DNA of 64,000 nt from positions 1,178,001 through 1,242,000 of the forward strand of contig CP136494.1 of NCBI GenBank assembly GCA_032768795.1, given 5' to 3'. Under the pieces are notes generated by a model. The model had not been told where the DNA came from. It made no database searches and saw only the letters and a program-made list of their open reading frames with translations. The translations under genes were made by a program, and so were the position numbers. Of this stretch, positions 36,038-46,274 are shown piece after piece. The first letter of the stretch is position 1. Each line of letters opens with the position of its first letter. This DNA comes from Tremella fuciformis. Its lineage: Eukaryota > Basidiomycota > Tremellomycetes > Tremellales > Tremellaceae.

Positions 36038-36214
36038 CGTTTGTGCATGCATTTCGTTACCGCAGAAATCGTCGACTTTCGCGGTGACAGTGTGCCACTC
36101 GGGGCAAGGCGGGCGATTCTGGACGGTCTTTGCGCTCCGCGAGCATGGTTTTACAGCTGCCACAGCCATGCACCGTTGTTCCTCGATCTTCTTTTGCGGG
36201 TCTCAGGCTGATTG

Positions 36215-37087
36215 TCATCGCGGGGAACGAGTTGTAGACGGCGTGTGGCGATGTGCCATCTGGAGCGACTTCAACCCTCTCCCGACCTCTTGAACGAGTT
36301 GTCGGAAATCCACCTCGTAGATTTCACGCTTGAGATTGGCAATATAGACGTTGTCTATCCGTCAGCTGCCCGTCCTGGCTCTCAGCCGAGTCTAGAGGAC
36401 TGACTGTCTTCCACCATGCTATCGCCGCTTTCGCCCAGCGCATTCCGGTTGACAACTGCCTCCACGGCTGCCTTGAAGCGCGTCCTGCACCTCTGCCTTT
36501 CTGACGCTAGCTTGGAGACCGCCGCCTTGGTCGTGATGACCCCAAAGACTACCCGTTTGGCGCTGCGACCGGCAGAAGGACTGTACCCTGCATCGGGCGG
36601 GCTAGGGAAGGGATGCGGTTTCGCCGGCGGGATGGCGCTCACAGGCGAGGCGCGGAGCATGAAGAGGCTGCCGCGGAACGTCGCGAGACCAGGTCGGGTG
36701 AAGATGGGGCCGAGCTGAGTCTCCATATCGATGCGCCGGAAGATAACCTGGCTTCAGCTCGTCTGCAATGACTGCACATCTGCGAAGCACCTTTCGCTCC
36801 CCCAGAGGAGGAAGCGTCGCAAAGTTCGGTAGCTCAACGGCTGGGTTTCGCCCATCCGACCTGCCCATCCCCTTTGAGTCTCGCTGAGCATCGCTCTTGC
36901 CGCCCGGGGTGCCATGGCCGGTCTTCTGCGAGAAGGTGGTTGGTGATCCGTTTCTCCTTGAGGTCCGCGCAGCCTGGGAGGCTAGATTCGCAGTGGGTGT
37001 CAATGGAGGCCAGGGTGCTATCGGGAGTGAGTCTCGAAATGCTGCAATGGCGGTCCGCGCAGTGCGGACGAACAAGGCATGGGTCAT
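36215..37087 (-). CDS. putative mitochondrial RNase P protein-like (RnpA-fold) protein
   Basis: About 260 residues in three exons, reconstructed with a 44-base intron after GERK (near 36790) and a roughly 50-base intron after SMVED (near 36400). The first 45 residues (MTHALFVRTARTAIAAFRD onward) are Arg/Ala-rich with almost no acids, as a mitochondrial presequence would be. The core resembles bacterial RNase P protein in order: FRGSLFMLRASP, then RVVFGVITTKAAVSK followed by ASERQRCRTRFKAAVEAV (compare the RNR-KRR helix of RnpA), then VYIANLKREIYEV and DFRQLVQEVGRGL. An RnpA protein would assist 5' trimming of mitochondrial tRNAs. Similarity was judged by eye only and is the main uncertainty. 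It is divergent from eL36. Confidence 0.5.
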
Positions 37088-37615
37088 GACATGTCGTGAG
37101 CAGAGTAGAGATGCGGATGCGAAAGTTGTGTGGCCGAGAATACCATGGGCAACCTTTATAATTCAGTTCACCCATCACCTTCTGTGGTCACCCAAAATAC
37201 GCATCGCAAACCGAGATGACCCCAAGACTTCAGAGCAAAGCATGCATGCGGATAAAGAAGGTGGAGGCGATGCTTGTCTGCCAAAAGCGAAACGATCCTC
37301 CCACCGGCGCCCCTGATCGAGGCAAGGAGAGACGTTTTAGAATGGCGAATCCTTCTCCTTCGGCGCCATTGAGCCTCTCCTCAGTGCTTGCGGCTCAGAG
37401 TCCCACGGTATGGCCAAAGTGTTCAGTTTATGTGTAGAAGTTCGACCATGCCGCCCCTCGATCTTATATACCAGCGTGCCGCGTGCAGAGCAGTGCCACA
37501 TACTTCGAGTGTCGGAGTTTTCGGAGTTTCGTCTGCGAAATCTCTCCCCTCCCTGCCGAGTCGACCTCGAATTTGACGTGCAAAGCTCAGCCTTCAAAAG
37601 CATACAATCGTCAAG
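37088..37615. promoter_or_regulatory. divergent upstream region, RnpA-like / eL36
   Basis: 528 bases. TATA-like ttatatac at 37464-37471 lies about 145 bases before the eL36 ATG, with a pyrimidine-rich stretch between them (about 37535-37560), the usual arrangement of fungal ribosomal protein promoters. No gene seen. Confidence 0.5.
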
Positions 37616-38331
37616 ATGGCCGACGTCGAGATGTCTTCCGCTCCCAAAGCCCGGAGCAGTCAGTCTGCATTCCTCCACTCCTCTCAACGACTCGGGTAGA
37701 CCAGGGAGCACCGGGGAAGTAGGGCGAATCGGTGCTGATAGTCAGACCTCCGATTCGGCGCCAACAAGGGCCGACCTACGACCGTCATCCCCAAGACCGT
37801 CAAGCCTTCCCACAAGAAGGGCACCAGGAGGTGAGCATCGTTTCGTTTTACCGACCGCGACAAGTTGGGAGGAGAAGATCGACATATGGAACGAACAGGG
37901 TGTACTGGCGCGGAGCCGCACGCCCGACCGAAGACGGCCTCGTGGAAAAGGGATTCATGCGGCATGGGGATTGGACAGGGAGGCAGGAGCTCGTGGACAA
38001 GAGCTGACAATCTAGCGAGAAGAAGACCTTTGTCAAGTCGATCATCCGCGAGGTTGCCGGTTTCTCGCCCTACGAGAAGCGAGTGATGGAGTTGCTCCGT
38101 AACTCCAAGGACAAGAAGGCGAAGAAGCTTGCGAAGAAGAGGGTGGGTCCACGTCCTACCTACCACCACGTATCGCCGTCGACGTCCCTGGCCCATCAAC
38201 ATCAGATGGACTTTTGGAGTGTTGCACGGATCTTGGCTGACAACCAGCTCGGCACCCTCCTCCGCTCCAAGCGGAAGATCGAGGAGCTCTCCAACGTCAT
38301 CCAGGAGCAGCGTCGCCAGGCCGGCCACTAG
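37616..38331 (+). CDS. RPL36: 60S ribosomal protein eL36
   Basis: Small basic protein of the large cytosolic ribosomal subunit. The start is [14 protein letters not shown], then [18 protein letters not shown] after intron 1. [20 protein letters not shown] follows intron 2, and the frame runs on to [19 protein letters not shown]. After intron 3 comes [18 protein letters not shown], ending QAGH with TAG at 38331. SPYEKR-MELL-SKDK-AKK and KRKIEELSN are diagnostic. The introns are long for this window: about 105, 184 (37833-38016) and 111 bases. Its short N-terminal extension before the GANKGR core is not unusual in fungi. Confidence 0.95.
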
Positions 38332-38439
38332 ATCGACATGCTCGTCGGTGTGGTAGGGCTTGTGGGACTTGTACATTGATCATTCCATGCACGTGGTCGA
38401 CATCAGACCGGAGCTGTCCAGTGGTACCAGGGCTCGCTG

Positions 38440-39148
38440 CTATACTCGCATCCAGACATCCTGCCGCTTTTCTCTCCATTCTCGCTCTTTCCGTCTCTGC
38501 AGCTCGATCCCATCTGCATCTGCCTGCTCGTCTGCGGCCCCGTCGTGGCCTGATTGTGCGCGAGCCTTCATGGCTGCGAAGGTGTCTGTGCGGAAGAAGT
38601 TGCCGCGATGTCTCCATCCGAACTGAGGCGAGTCAGCTTGCATCCAGCACCCAGCTGTGCATGTGATACGCGACGGGCACGCGGCGAGACCAGCTCGTAC
38701 GGCATACCATAATTTCTTGGGGGCGTTGTGCAAATGGTAGGCGGTATCTCACCTTGATCACGCCCATTCCCAGCCCAAGCGCAGAGCCCATGAGAATGCC
38801 CGGTGCAGCGAAGAACGTCAACGGTGCGCCGAGGGTGCCAAGTAGGCCTCCAACAGCTGCCACCAGTGCCCCTGCCGCGGCGTACTTGGCATAGCGTAGC
38901 AGTCGCCGTATCGCATACCGTATGACATATCTATCTAGGCATGAGCCGTGTCTTCGCACCAAGCGCGAATGAGCTTGCCTGGTGGTCGTCAGGAAAGTGC
39001 GGGTCCGCAGGCTGGCCGGGGCAACGGCCGCACTGGACCCCAAAGCGAGGTAAGTCAGATTGGTCCGTGTGCGCTGCCATCCTGAGGCCGAGGCGCTCTC
39101 GATGGCCTGACCATCTTTGGCTGGCGACGCGGGGTCGCTGGGTGCCAT
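38440..39148 (-). CDS. small membrane protein, glycine-rich hydrophobic segment
   Basis: Not recognised. The ATG at 39146-39148 begins MAPSDPASPAKDG. The first exon carries a basic region (RYVIRYAIRRLLRYAKY) directly before one or two membrane segments, AAAGALVAAVGGLLGTLG and FAAPGILMGSALGLGMGV, whose spaced small residues resemble a glycine-zipper hairpin. An intron of about 130 bases follows, and the last exon reads FGWRHRGNFFRTDTFAAMK and a charged helix ending KRQDVWMRV at 38440. The basic-then-hydrophobic order would suit an organellar inner-membrane or ER protein (inference). The Helitron copy inserted 185 bases upstream of its start. Confidence 0.6.
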
Positions 39149-39332
39149 GTCGTCTTGTTGGGCCACCGCGAGACCAGATGATGATGCATGGGATGGAGGC
39201 CGAGGGGTCGCCGTCAGCGATCGGCATTAGAGAGATGACTTCATCGGATACTCGTAACCGAGCCGTCTTGCCGCGAAAAATCCAATTCCAGACCAACGCG
39301 TGGTCGGCACTTTCAAACGTGTCCGGACTTCA

Positions 39333-40015
39333 TCAGCGTAGCTCTTACGGGGCGAATTTCTGCGGGTGTCCCTGGAACGAAAACGGTAAATGGGGGAATT
39401 AAATAAGAAAATTCCGGCCATTCTGATTTCATCAGCACAATCCTAATATGCATTGTGTCCTTGCCAAATTGCCTTTCATCAGAGAATAAAGATCTATGCA
39501 TGAGGCTGATGCATGGAATGATCTCTGTAGCAGAACCAATCGCCTACATAGCTACTGCCATACCCTGCCCTATCATTGCACCAAAATGGTTACAATAGCG
39601 CAAGTCTGACAAGACTGCAATAGGCTTGCCAGGTGGCAGCTGTGACATAGCCCCTGTGACCAGCTTGGCATGCCTATGATCATCTGATCAGCCTAGCATG
39701 CCCAACAAGCACTTGCGCATCTCTTGATGAAGTGCTTTAGCTTGCAACTAATCAATGTTCTACAGTACATCCGGCTTTGCCGGATGCTTGACCCGTAAGG
39801 GCTGCGATGGCTGCGCCGCTAGGCGCAAGGGGGGGTCTTGGGGGGGTGTCCCACCCCCCCATGTCTAACGGAACCAAAGAACAAGGAATTGCATTAGGTT
39901 TTCCAAATTGCCTGAGAACCAATAACTTGAATACCTGATTAGAAATTCAGAGCTAAAAAAGAATTGAAATAACGAGCTACGCCCTATCGCGCACTTTCCT
40001 GCACGATCTACCTAG
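39333..40015 (+). mobile_element. non-autonomous Helitron-like element, copy A (683 bp)
   Basis: Reads 5'-TCAGCG to CTAG-3' on the plus strand, flanked by A on the left and T on the right, the classical Helitron target. The near-palindrome tcgcgca/tgcacga (39987-39993 and 40000-40006, six-base loop, one mismatch) sits 9 bases before the end. Its two other copies have the same length and almost identical sequence. It has no Rep/helicase frame; a 56-codon frame near 39330-39500 has no motif. It lies in the divergent region between the membrane protein gene (start 39148) and the KHE1-domain gene (start 40186). Confidence 0.82.
39768..39858. repeat. internal palindromes and G-run of the Helitron-like element
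   Basis: Within copy A: a perfect hairpin catccggc-ttt-gccggatg at 39768-39786, a palindrome tgcgccgc/taggcgca near 39812-39827, and two runs of seven G with a following run of seven C (39828-39858) that can fold back. The same block occurs in copies B and C on the other strand. Confidence 0.85.
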
Positions 40016-40185
40016 TCGATACCATTCCTCTTCTAGCTTCTACCGCCTGTCTACTTGATATACCCACGCTCTTGGCCAGTTGCTCCGCAGGCTCAAGATC
40101 CACCAAATCAGCATACCATTCGTTCTCCCATCCCTTCGCTTAGAACCTAGCGGCCGCCGCCCGGCGGGCGCCCACTCCCGGCGAC

Positions 40186-41532
40186 ATGTCCAACCCCCAA
40201 CGACCATTCCGGATCTTCGCTCTCCCTCTGGCGCGCCTGCCCCGCACGTCCGTCTCTCCCCTCCCTCGCGCACCCCCCGCCTCGCCGCTCGACCCGCCCG
40301 CGCCGATCCAGAAGCCGCCAACACCGTTATTGCTGTTCCACGTTTCTCAGCCCGATGCGAGGGTCGAGAACAAGCCCCCAGGATGGCCCGAGTGGGCGAT
40401 GGCCAAGGCCTCGGACGCGTGGCTCAAGCTGGGCGAGAAGCCCAAAGACAGCTGGATGGGGTGGTTCTACGCCAAGGGCGAGAGCTTGATGGATCGTATC
40501 GAGTACGAGGAGTGGGCCTTGAAGGGTGTCCATGAAGGCCGGGGTGTGCGGATCGCCAAACCGGGCGAGAAACAGGAGCGTATAGAGGCGAGTCATCGAT
40601 ATCGGGTCAATGGAAGGGGAGCTTATGGACAGATACCCCTGCTGCATCCGACGCTAAAAGACCATCCCCTCCCTCCGCTCATACCCAAACTCCACCGCCT
40701 GCTCATCCACCGCATCCCGTACCACAAGAAGATGATGACCCGCGCCCTCATCTTGTGAGTGACCTCTCCGGCGCATAGGATGCAGTCTATGGAGACTGAT
40801 CCCAGCTCTCCCGTCACCTTCCCCTTTGCGCTCATCCCCGTCATCCCCAACTTTCCCCTTTTCTACGTTTTGTGGCGCGCGTGGTCGCACTACAAAGCAT
40901 GGCGCGGTGCGACGTACCTCGAGGAGCTACTCAAGCTGGGCATAATCAAGGAGACTCCTTCCAAAGCACTCGACGAGGTCTACAGCTCGACGGGCGTTTC
41001 CCCGACACCTGGCGGTGCAGAGAATGTCGCGCCAGATACCACCGCCACCGCCAAAGCACCTTCGCCATCCCCAGCACCGTCTGCTTCAGCTACCGGCAGT
41101 GCAAGCCCAGATAGCAGCGCGGATCTCCCTAATCAAGCAGCGGGCAAGGCTGGTGCGCCCGACGGTACGGCTACTCCTCCGGATCTTGTCTACAGACCTG
41201 AAGATGGGGAGAAGACACCGGCAGTGAAAGAAGAAAAGGGGAAGACGAGCAAAGCAAAGACGAAGATTCGACATCCAAGCGTCCTCCTCAGTCCAGGCCA
41301 GATCAGCCTCATGCAAAAGGCGTTCGATCTACGACCGCAGGAGGTCATGGATATCACCCGGGCAATGGAACAAGCCGACTTGCGGGCAAAGGCGATTGAC
41401 AAGAAGAACGACGAGTCGGAGGGGAAAGGGGGCGACCAGGACAAGGAGGGTGACACCGTGGCTCCCGGTGCGCTGGCGCCTGGTCAGGCGGGCAAAGAGG
41501 GCCCTACATGGCGAGGCAATCTTCATCGATAG
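40186..41532 (+). CDS. mitochondrial K+/H+ exchange-related protein (KHE1 domain)
   Basis: Resembles the Mit_KHE1 family, fungal mitochondrial inner-membrane proteins linked to potassium/proton exchange. The N-terminus FRIFALPLARLPRTS is basic and hydrophobic, as a presequence. Family blocks are WLKLGEKPKDSWMGWFYAKG, MDRIEYEEWALKGVHEG, and after the intron FPFALIPVIPNFPLFYVLWR with RAWSHYKAWRGATYLEELL. One intron at about 40756-40806 (GTGAGT donor). The second half is a long Pro/Ala/Ser and Lys/Asp-rich extension, with a small helix LLSPGQISLMQKAFDLRPQE near 41290 that is absent from short family members. The stop follows GNLHR at 41532. Confidence 0.85.
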
Positions 41533-41583
41533 ACACACATCCACACTCATGCATTGCATATACGTCAAGCCTCGCGCGGGGCG

Positions 41584-42828
41584 CTAATACGGCTTGAAGC
41601 GTTTGGCTTTCTTCAACTCTTCCACCCTCGCCTTGTCCGCCTCGAATTGCGCGCGAAGATCTGCCATTTCTGCCATGATCAGCATCTCCGTCGCCTTTCA
41701 GTATTGTAAATCAGACTGACCCTTGCGCTTCCGATCGGCCTTCTGGAATCTGTAAAAGTCGACAAGCTCGCCAGCACCTCGTCCCATCTTCTTCGGATCC
41801 ACCACGACTTGACTGCTTGCCACTCCAACGCCACTATTCACGCCCGTCCCCCTCCCCCCCGTCCGGCCATACCGCCCACTGCGAACGACCACCGTGAACC
41901 CGTCCTCATCTACCAGGGCACCCGCGCCCTGCTTCTTCGCCCGGCTCCTAAGCAGCATGCTGTGCAAGTGGTCGTAGCGCGCCATCGAAGAATCGGCAAA
42001 AGCCTTGACCGCCGCCAAACTGGGGCGGCGCGCGTCGTACAGGCCCATGTAGTACTTGAGACCTGAAGGGTTGGACGCGTCGGCCGCATAGGATGGGATG
42101 GCCATCGTGCCTGGTTCACTGGCGAACAGGCGTGTGACCGAGACGGCATCGACGTATGTGACGTGGGCGGTGCGTAGCCCGGAGGGACCGTAGGGTGTTT
42201 GTCGGGGATCAAGAGGTGGCAGGGGGATGATATCGGGCACGGAAGGCGGCAGCTTGGGTTTTCTGCGTCGCTTGGATCGACTCGAGGAGGCGTTGTCGAG
42301 TCCTTGGAATCGCGGTTCTCGCTGCTGCCCTTCCTCTGTCTCGCGGGGTCCGTCCGCCTCTTCGTCGTCTTCGTCGTCTTCCTCGTCTGACTGGTCCCCT
42401 TGCATCGCTAGGATAGCATCTTCCAGCAGATCCTTACTGACCGCGCCGGAGATAGTGACGCTCTCCACCACACCCCATCTCGCGAAGACAGCTCGGAGGT
42501 CCCGGTCGGTCATGTCCACCGGAAGGTTGACCACAAAGACCGTACGCCCTTCTGACGAGGCTTCGTCATTGGCATCGGCGTCTGTGCCAGCCGTGTTCTT
42601 CGCATGATGAGGCCTCGCATAGATGTAGTGTATGGCCGAGGTGACGGTCTTGCTCGAGGACGCGGCGGGGACAGGTATGGGCGACGGTAGAGAGAGGGGA
42701 AGGGGGAGGAAGGACGAGTACAGCTTTGGGGCAGCCGGAACACCATGATCCGCGGTCTTGCCCTTCGACACAATGGAAGTCCCTTCCTTCCCTTGCAAGC
42801 GTTTCGCCGGCTTTGGCGCTTTGGGCAT
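41584..42828 (-). CDS. RRP7: ribosomal RNA-processing protein Rrp7
   Basis: Nucleolar factor needed for 18S rRNA maturation (UTP-C/CURI complex in yeast). After a basic N-terminus comes an RRM-like fold: GRTVFVVNLPVDMTDRDLRA, FARWGVVESVTISG, and RTAHVTYVDAVSVTRLFAS. A highly acidic insert with SDEEDDEDDEEAD interrupts it. The C-terminus carries the Rrp7 signature FYRFQKADRKRK, then after a very short intron LRAQFEADKARVEELKKAKR and FKPY, TAG at 41584-41586. The intron is 26 bases if it ends at 41695, or 35 if it ends at 41686; both keep the frame. An upstream ATG at 42915 would add 29 residues unlike other Rrp7 starts, so 42828 was chosen. Confidence 0.88.
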
Positions 42829-43283
42829 GTTGGGCGTCGAGCTGAATAGAACCGTCACAAAAGCCGCTTCATCGCAATGGGCGAACAACTTTTGGGTCAC
42901 ACGTGTTGCCCACATGGCTCTCGCGTGGTTGAAACTCCCACGGTGTGTTGACCGGTCTGATCGCCGCCGAGACTACCGGGATGTCGTCATACAGGCACTG
43001 CTGTACTTGGTCGACGCAGAGGGGAGCTCCACACTCAATACTTCCAAGCTTCCCGGTTGTCTCTCCCTTGTTCCGATTGCATGTGATGCGGACAGATGGG
43101 GCGGGTCCCGAGTAGATCACTCCTCGCTTAAGGGGGTGGAAGAACTCTGGTACCGCCCGGGAAGGCTTGAGCTAAGAGCCGGGAGATGACACGGGATGAC
43201 ATCTTGGCAGTCTTCGTGGACGCCCTTTGACCTCTTGGCTCATCTCACTTTCGCATCAGACTCTCAACAGCGACACTTTTGCC
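42829..43283. promoter_or_regulatory. divergent upstream region, RRP7 / trehalase
   Basis: 455 bases. In-frame ATGs extend both neighbours a little (42915 for RRP7, 43227 for trehalase). No separate gene or repeat seen. Confidence 0.4.
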
Positions 43284-46170
43284 ATGATGTGGGGCTTACT
43301 GACGGGTCTCATAGCAGCGAGAGCTGTCGCGGCGCAAAATGTCACCTCGACGGGCTCCGCGTCCTTCTCGGCGACACCGGTGTCAACCTCTGTACCGATG
43401 CCCACGTCCCCCACCAATTCGAGCATCCCGGGACAGGGAGACTACCCTCCAGCACAATGTGGGTCATTTCCGAGGCAGGCGATGGGAGCTGCGCTGATGA
43501 CCGAGACTGGTGTCAGCAAGGCATGAACGACACGTTCTGTCCGGGCGTGGTATGTCCAGCGCGACCCTACGGGTGTAAGGGGTGATAGCTGATCAGAGAC
43601 AGTTGTTGCAAGATGTCGAGCTCTCGGGTATCTTCTCTGACAGCAAGACGTTCCCTGATAAGGCACATGATCAGGCACTCCGCAAAGGACCCCTCGGCTG
43701 ACCTCGCAGCCGACGCTCAAAACGCTCAACGAGACCTATGCCGCGTTTGCACAACTTGGATCGGGCAACTTGACCATTGCTGCGATAGAGCAATTTGTCG
43801 AGCAGAACTTTGTGCGTCAGCCCCGTACGGTCGCCAATAGCGGCTGACGACGTAGAAAGGCGAAGGTCTCGAGCTGGAGCAGATACCCATCGAAGGTTTC
43901 AATGCCACTCCGGCCCTGCTTGACGGCATCAACGACCCGATCTACAAAGGTTGGGTCAGTGTGGTCAATGAATACTGGACCCTTCTTATCAGGTAATCTC
44001 ATCACCGTTGACGTTTGGACTACGCTCACTCGAAGACAAACGAACCAATCGGCATTATGCAACGGAGATTGCGAGTCAAGCTTGATCCCCCTCAACAACA
44101 CCATCGTTGTGCCCGGCGGTCGTTATCGAGAAGTGTGCTCCTCTTTTCGATGTTCTTCTCCGCTGATTGATACAGATCTATTATTGGGACTCTTACTGGA
44201 TACTCAACGGTCTGCTCAAGAGCCAGCTGTACGAGTACGCAACGGGCGAGTCCATCTCTAAATCCATGGCATGAAGCTGAAGAAAAGACCTTGTCACCAA
44301 TTTCATGGATTTCATCGATGTAAGTGGTCCCTTCCAGTTATCTCGGACAGGATGTGACACGCAGACTTATGGATTCGTCCCGAATGGAGGCCGCAAGTAC
44401 TACCTCAATCGATCGCAGCCTCCCATGTTTGTTCAGGCAGGTCACACTTAACTCAAGGCGGGCCTCCACTAACGCTTCAAAGATGCTGGATTTGTACGTG
44501 AAGGAGACTGGCAACACGACAATTCTCGAGCGAGCGCTTCCCCTGGCTTCGGTAGGCCATTTCATTGACCCTGTAGCCGCGACTGACCTGCAGACCGAAA
44601 TGCAGTGGTGGTCGACCAACCGGAGCGTGTCCGTGACCTCGCCGTTCTCCAACCGCACCTTCACTATGTACCTATACAACGTTACGAACACCGCCCCTCG
44701 GCCCGAAGTACGTTTCGGCCCGTCTCGTTGATGGAAGGCTGGATATCTGATAAACAGGGGTACCAAGAAGACTTTGAGACGGTCATGGGCTCAAATCCCG
44801 CTCTGGACGAGGCCGCGCAAGGAGAACTCTACGGAGAGCTCGCCAGTGGTGCCGAGACCGGCTGGGACTACTCGTCGCGCTGGTGCAAACAGCCTCTGTT
44901 GAACGTCTCGGACAACGATCCCGCTCTGCGTACGCTCAACGTCAAGGGAGTTGTGCCGGTAGAGCTCAACTCGCTTTTGGCTGGAGACCACGCCTTGGTA
45001 GGTGATCGACGTGTACACTTGGACCATGTTGACAGGCAGTTGGCTGGTCTGTACGAGCTGTATGCCAACTCGTCCGATGCCAACTCGACGATCGCCTTGA
45101 ACGCCACCACACAAGCTGCATACCATCGCAACATCTCCATCGACCTGTCCGATGCCGTGCTGGACATCCATTACGACTTTGACAAGGCCTGGTTCTACGA
45201 CTTCAATCTCACCGCCAATACACGATCAGACCTGTTCACAATGGCCGGGACATACCCCCTGTGGCAGAACATCACCCCTAGCCAGATTCAGAACAACGAG
45301 ACTGAGGCTTTGGCTTTCGCTTCTGGCCTCCGATACCTGCTCGGAAAATATGCCGGCCTGCCCAGTGTGGCGACTCTGTTGAACACCGGTCTGAACTGGG
45401 TGAGTGATCAATTGATACCTTGGTTCATAGCTGAGCACACAGGACTTCCCAAACGCCTGGCCGCCACATGCCTGTGAGTCTTCTGCTGATTTGGGCGTCA
45501 GGCGCTGACGACCAGACACAAGTATCAAGACTTTTGAAGCACTTGGCCGGCTCTACCCCAATGCCTCCACGACCGCCAACCTGACTGTGGGGTATGCGGA
45601 CGTACGAGCTGGCCAATTGGGCTTGAACGAGTCCGCCATCCCCGCCCAGGATTCGAGTCTGATTGGGAATCAGAGCCTCGAGACGCAGGAGGCGCAAGGC
45701 AAGCCGTGGCCACTGGGCCTGAGTATCGAGTATGCCAATAGGTACATGCAGGCTGCCTTCTGCACCTGGTACTGTAAGTGGATTAGCACGGAAAGGTCAC
45801 GCGTTGATCGTCAGCAACCGGTGGGGAGATCTCGGGGCTTTTGAACCAGCTCCCGCTGTCGCAGCTAAACGCTTCCGGGACCTACACGGCAGGAACGACC
45901 GGGGTCATGTTCGAAAAGTTCAACGCCTCGGACGTCGATGCTTCTGGCGGGGGCGGCGAATACACGGTGCAGATCGGATTCGGCTGGACGAATGGTGTAG
46001 TTTTGTGGACCGCGGCCAACTACGGGCAGTACCTGCCTATGCCGACTTGCCCGCAGATCCCCATCATGGAGATTCAGAACGGGCAGAACGTGACGGTGAG
46101 CGACAACGGTACGGTGGCGAGCACGAACAGCTCGAGTCTCTTTGTGGGCTGGCGTGTGCCGCGCAAGTGA
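43284..46170 (+). CDS. secreted trehalase, glycoside hydrolase family 37
   Basis: Hydrolyses trehalose to two glucose outside the cell or in the vacuole. The start MMWGLLTGLIAARAVAA is a signal peptide, followed by a Ser/Thr/Pro-rich stretch. The first trehalase signature spans an exon edge: VVPGGRYRE and then IYYWDSYWILNGLL. The second is DFPNAWPPH, and the C-terminal GGGGEYTVQIGFGWTNG block is also present. More than a dozen Asn-X-Ser/Thr sites are visible (NETY, NLTI, NQSA, NNTI, NRSQ, NTTI and others), fitting a heavily glycosylated secreted enzyme. About eleven exons with introns of about 40-55 bases. Some exon joins in the first 1 kb are approximate. No calcium-binding or regulatory N-terminal domain of neutral trehalase is seen. 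Confidence 0.9.
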
Positions 46171-46274
46171 AAATGCACGGACGATCAAGTATAATCTAGT
46201 GTGTGCTATGCAGTGCAGTGTCTTCTCGTTCGTACAACAACAACGACTCGCGTATGCTCGCCCATGCGGATGGC

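Noticed and set aside
39313..39501. 56-codon frame repeated in all three Helitron copies (also 51192-51428 and 51904-52368)
   Set aside because: It recurs only because the element is repeated; no domain, biased composition or start context supports a protein, and its end runs into different flanks in each copy.
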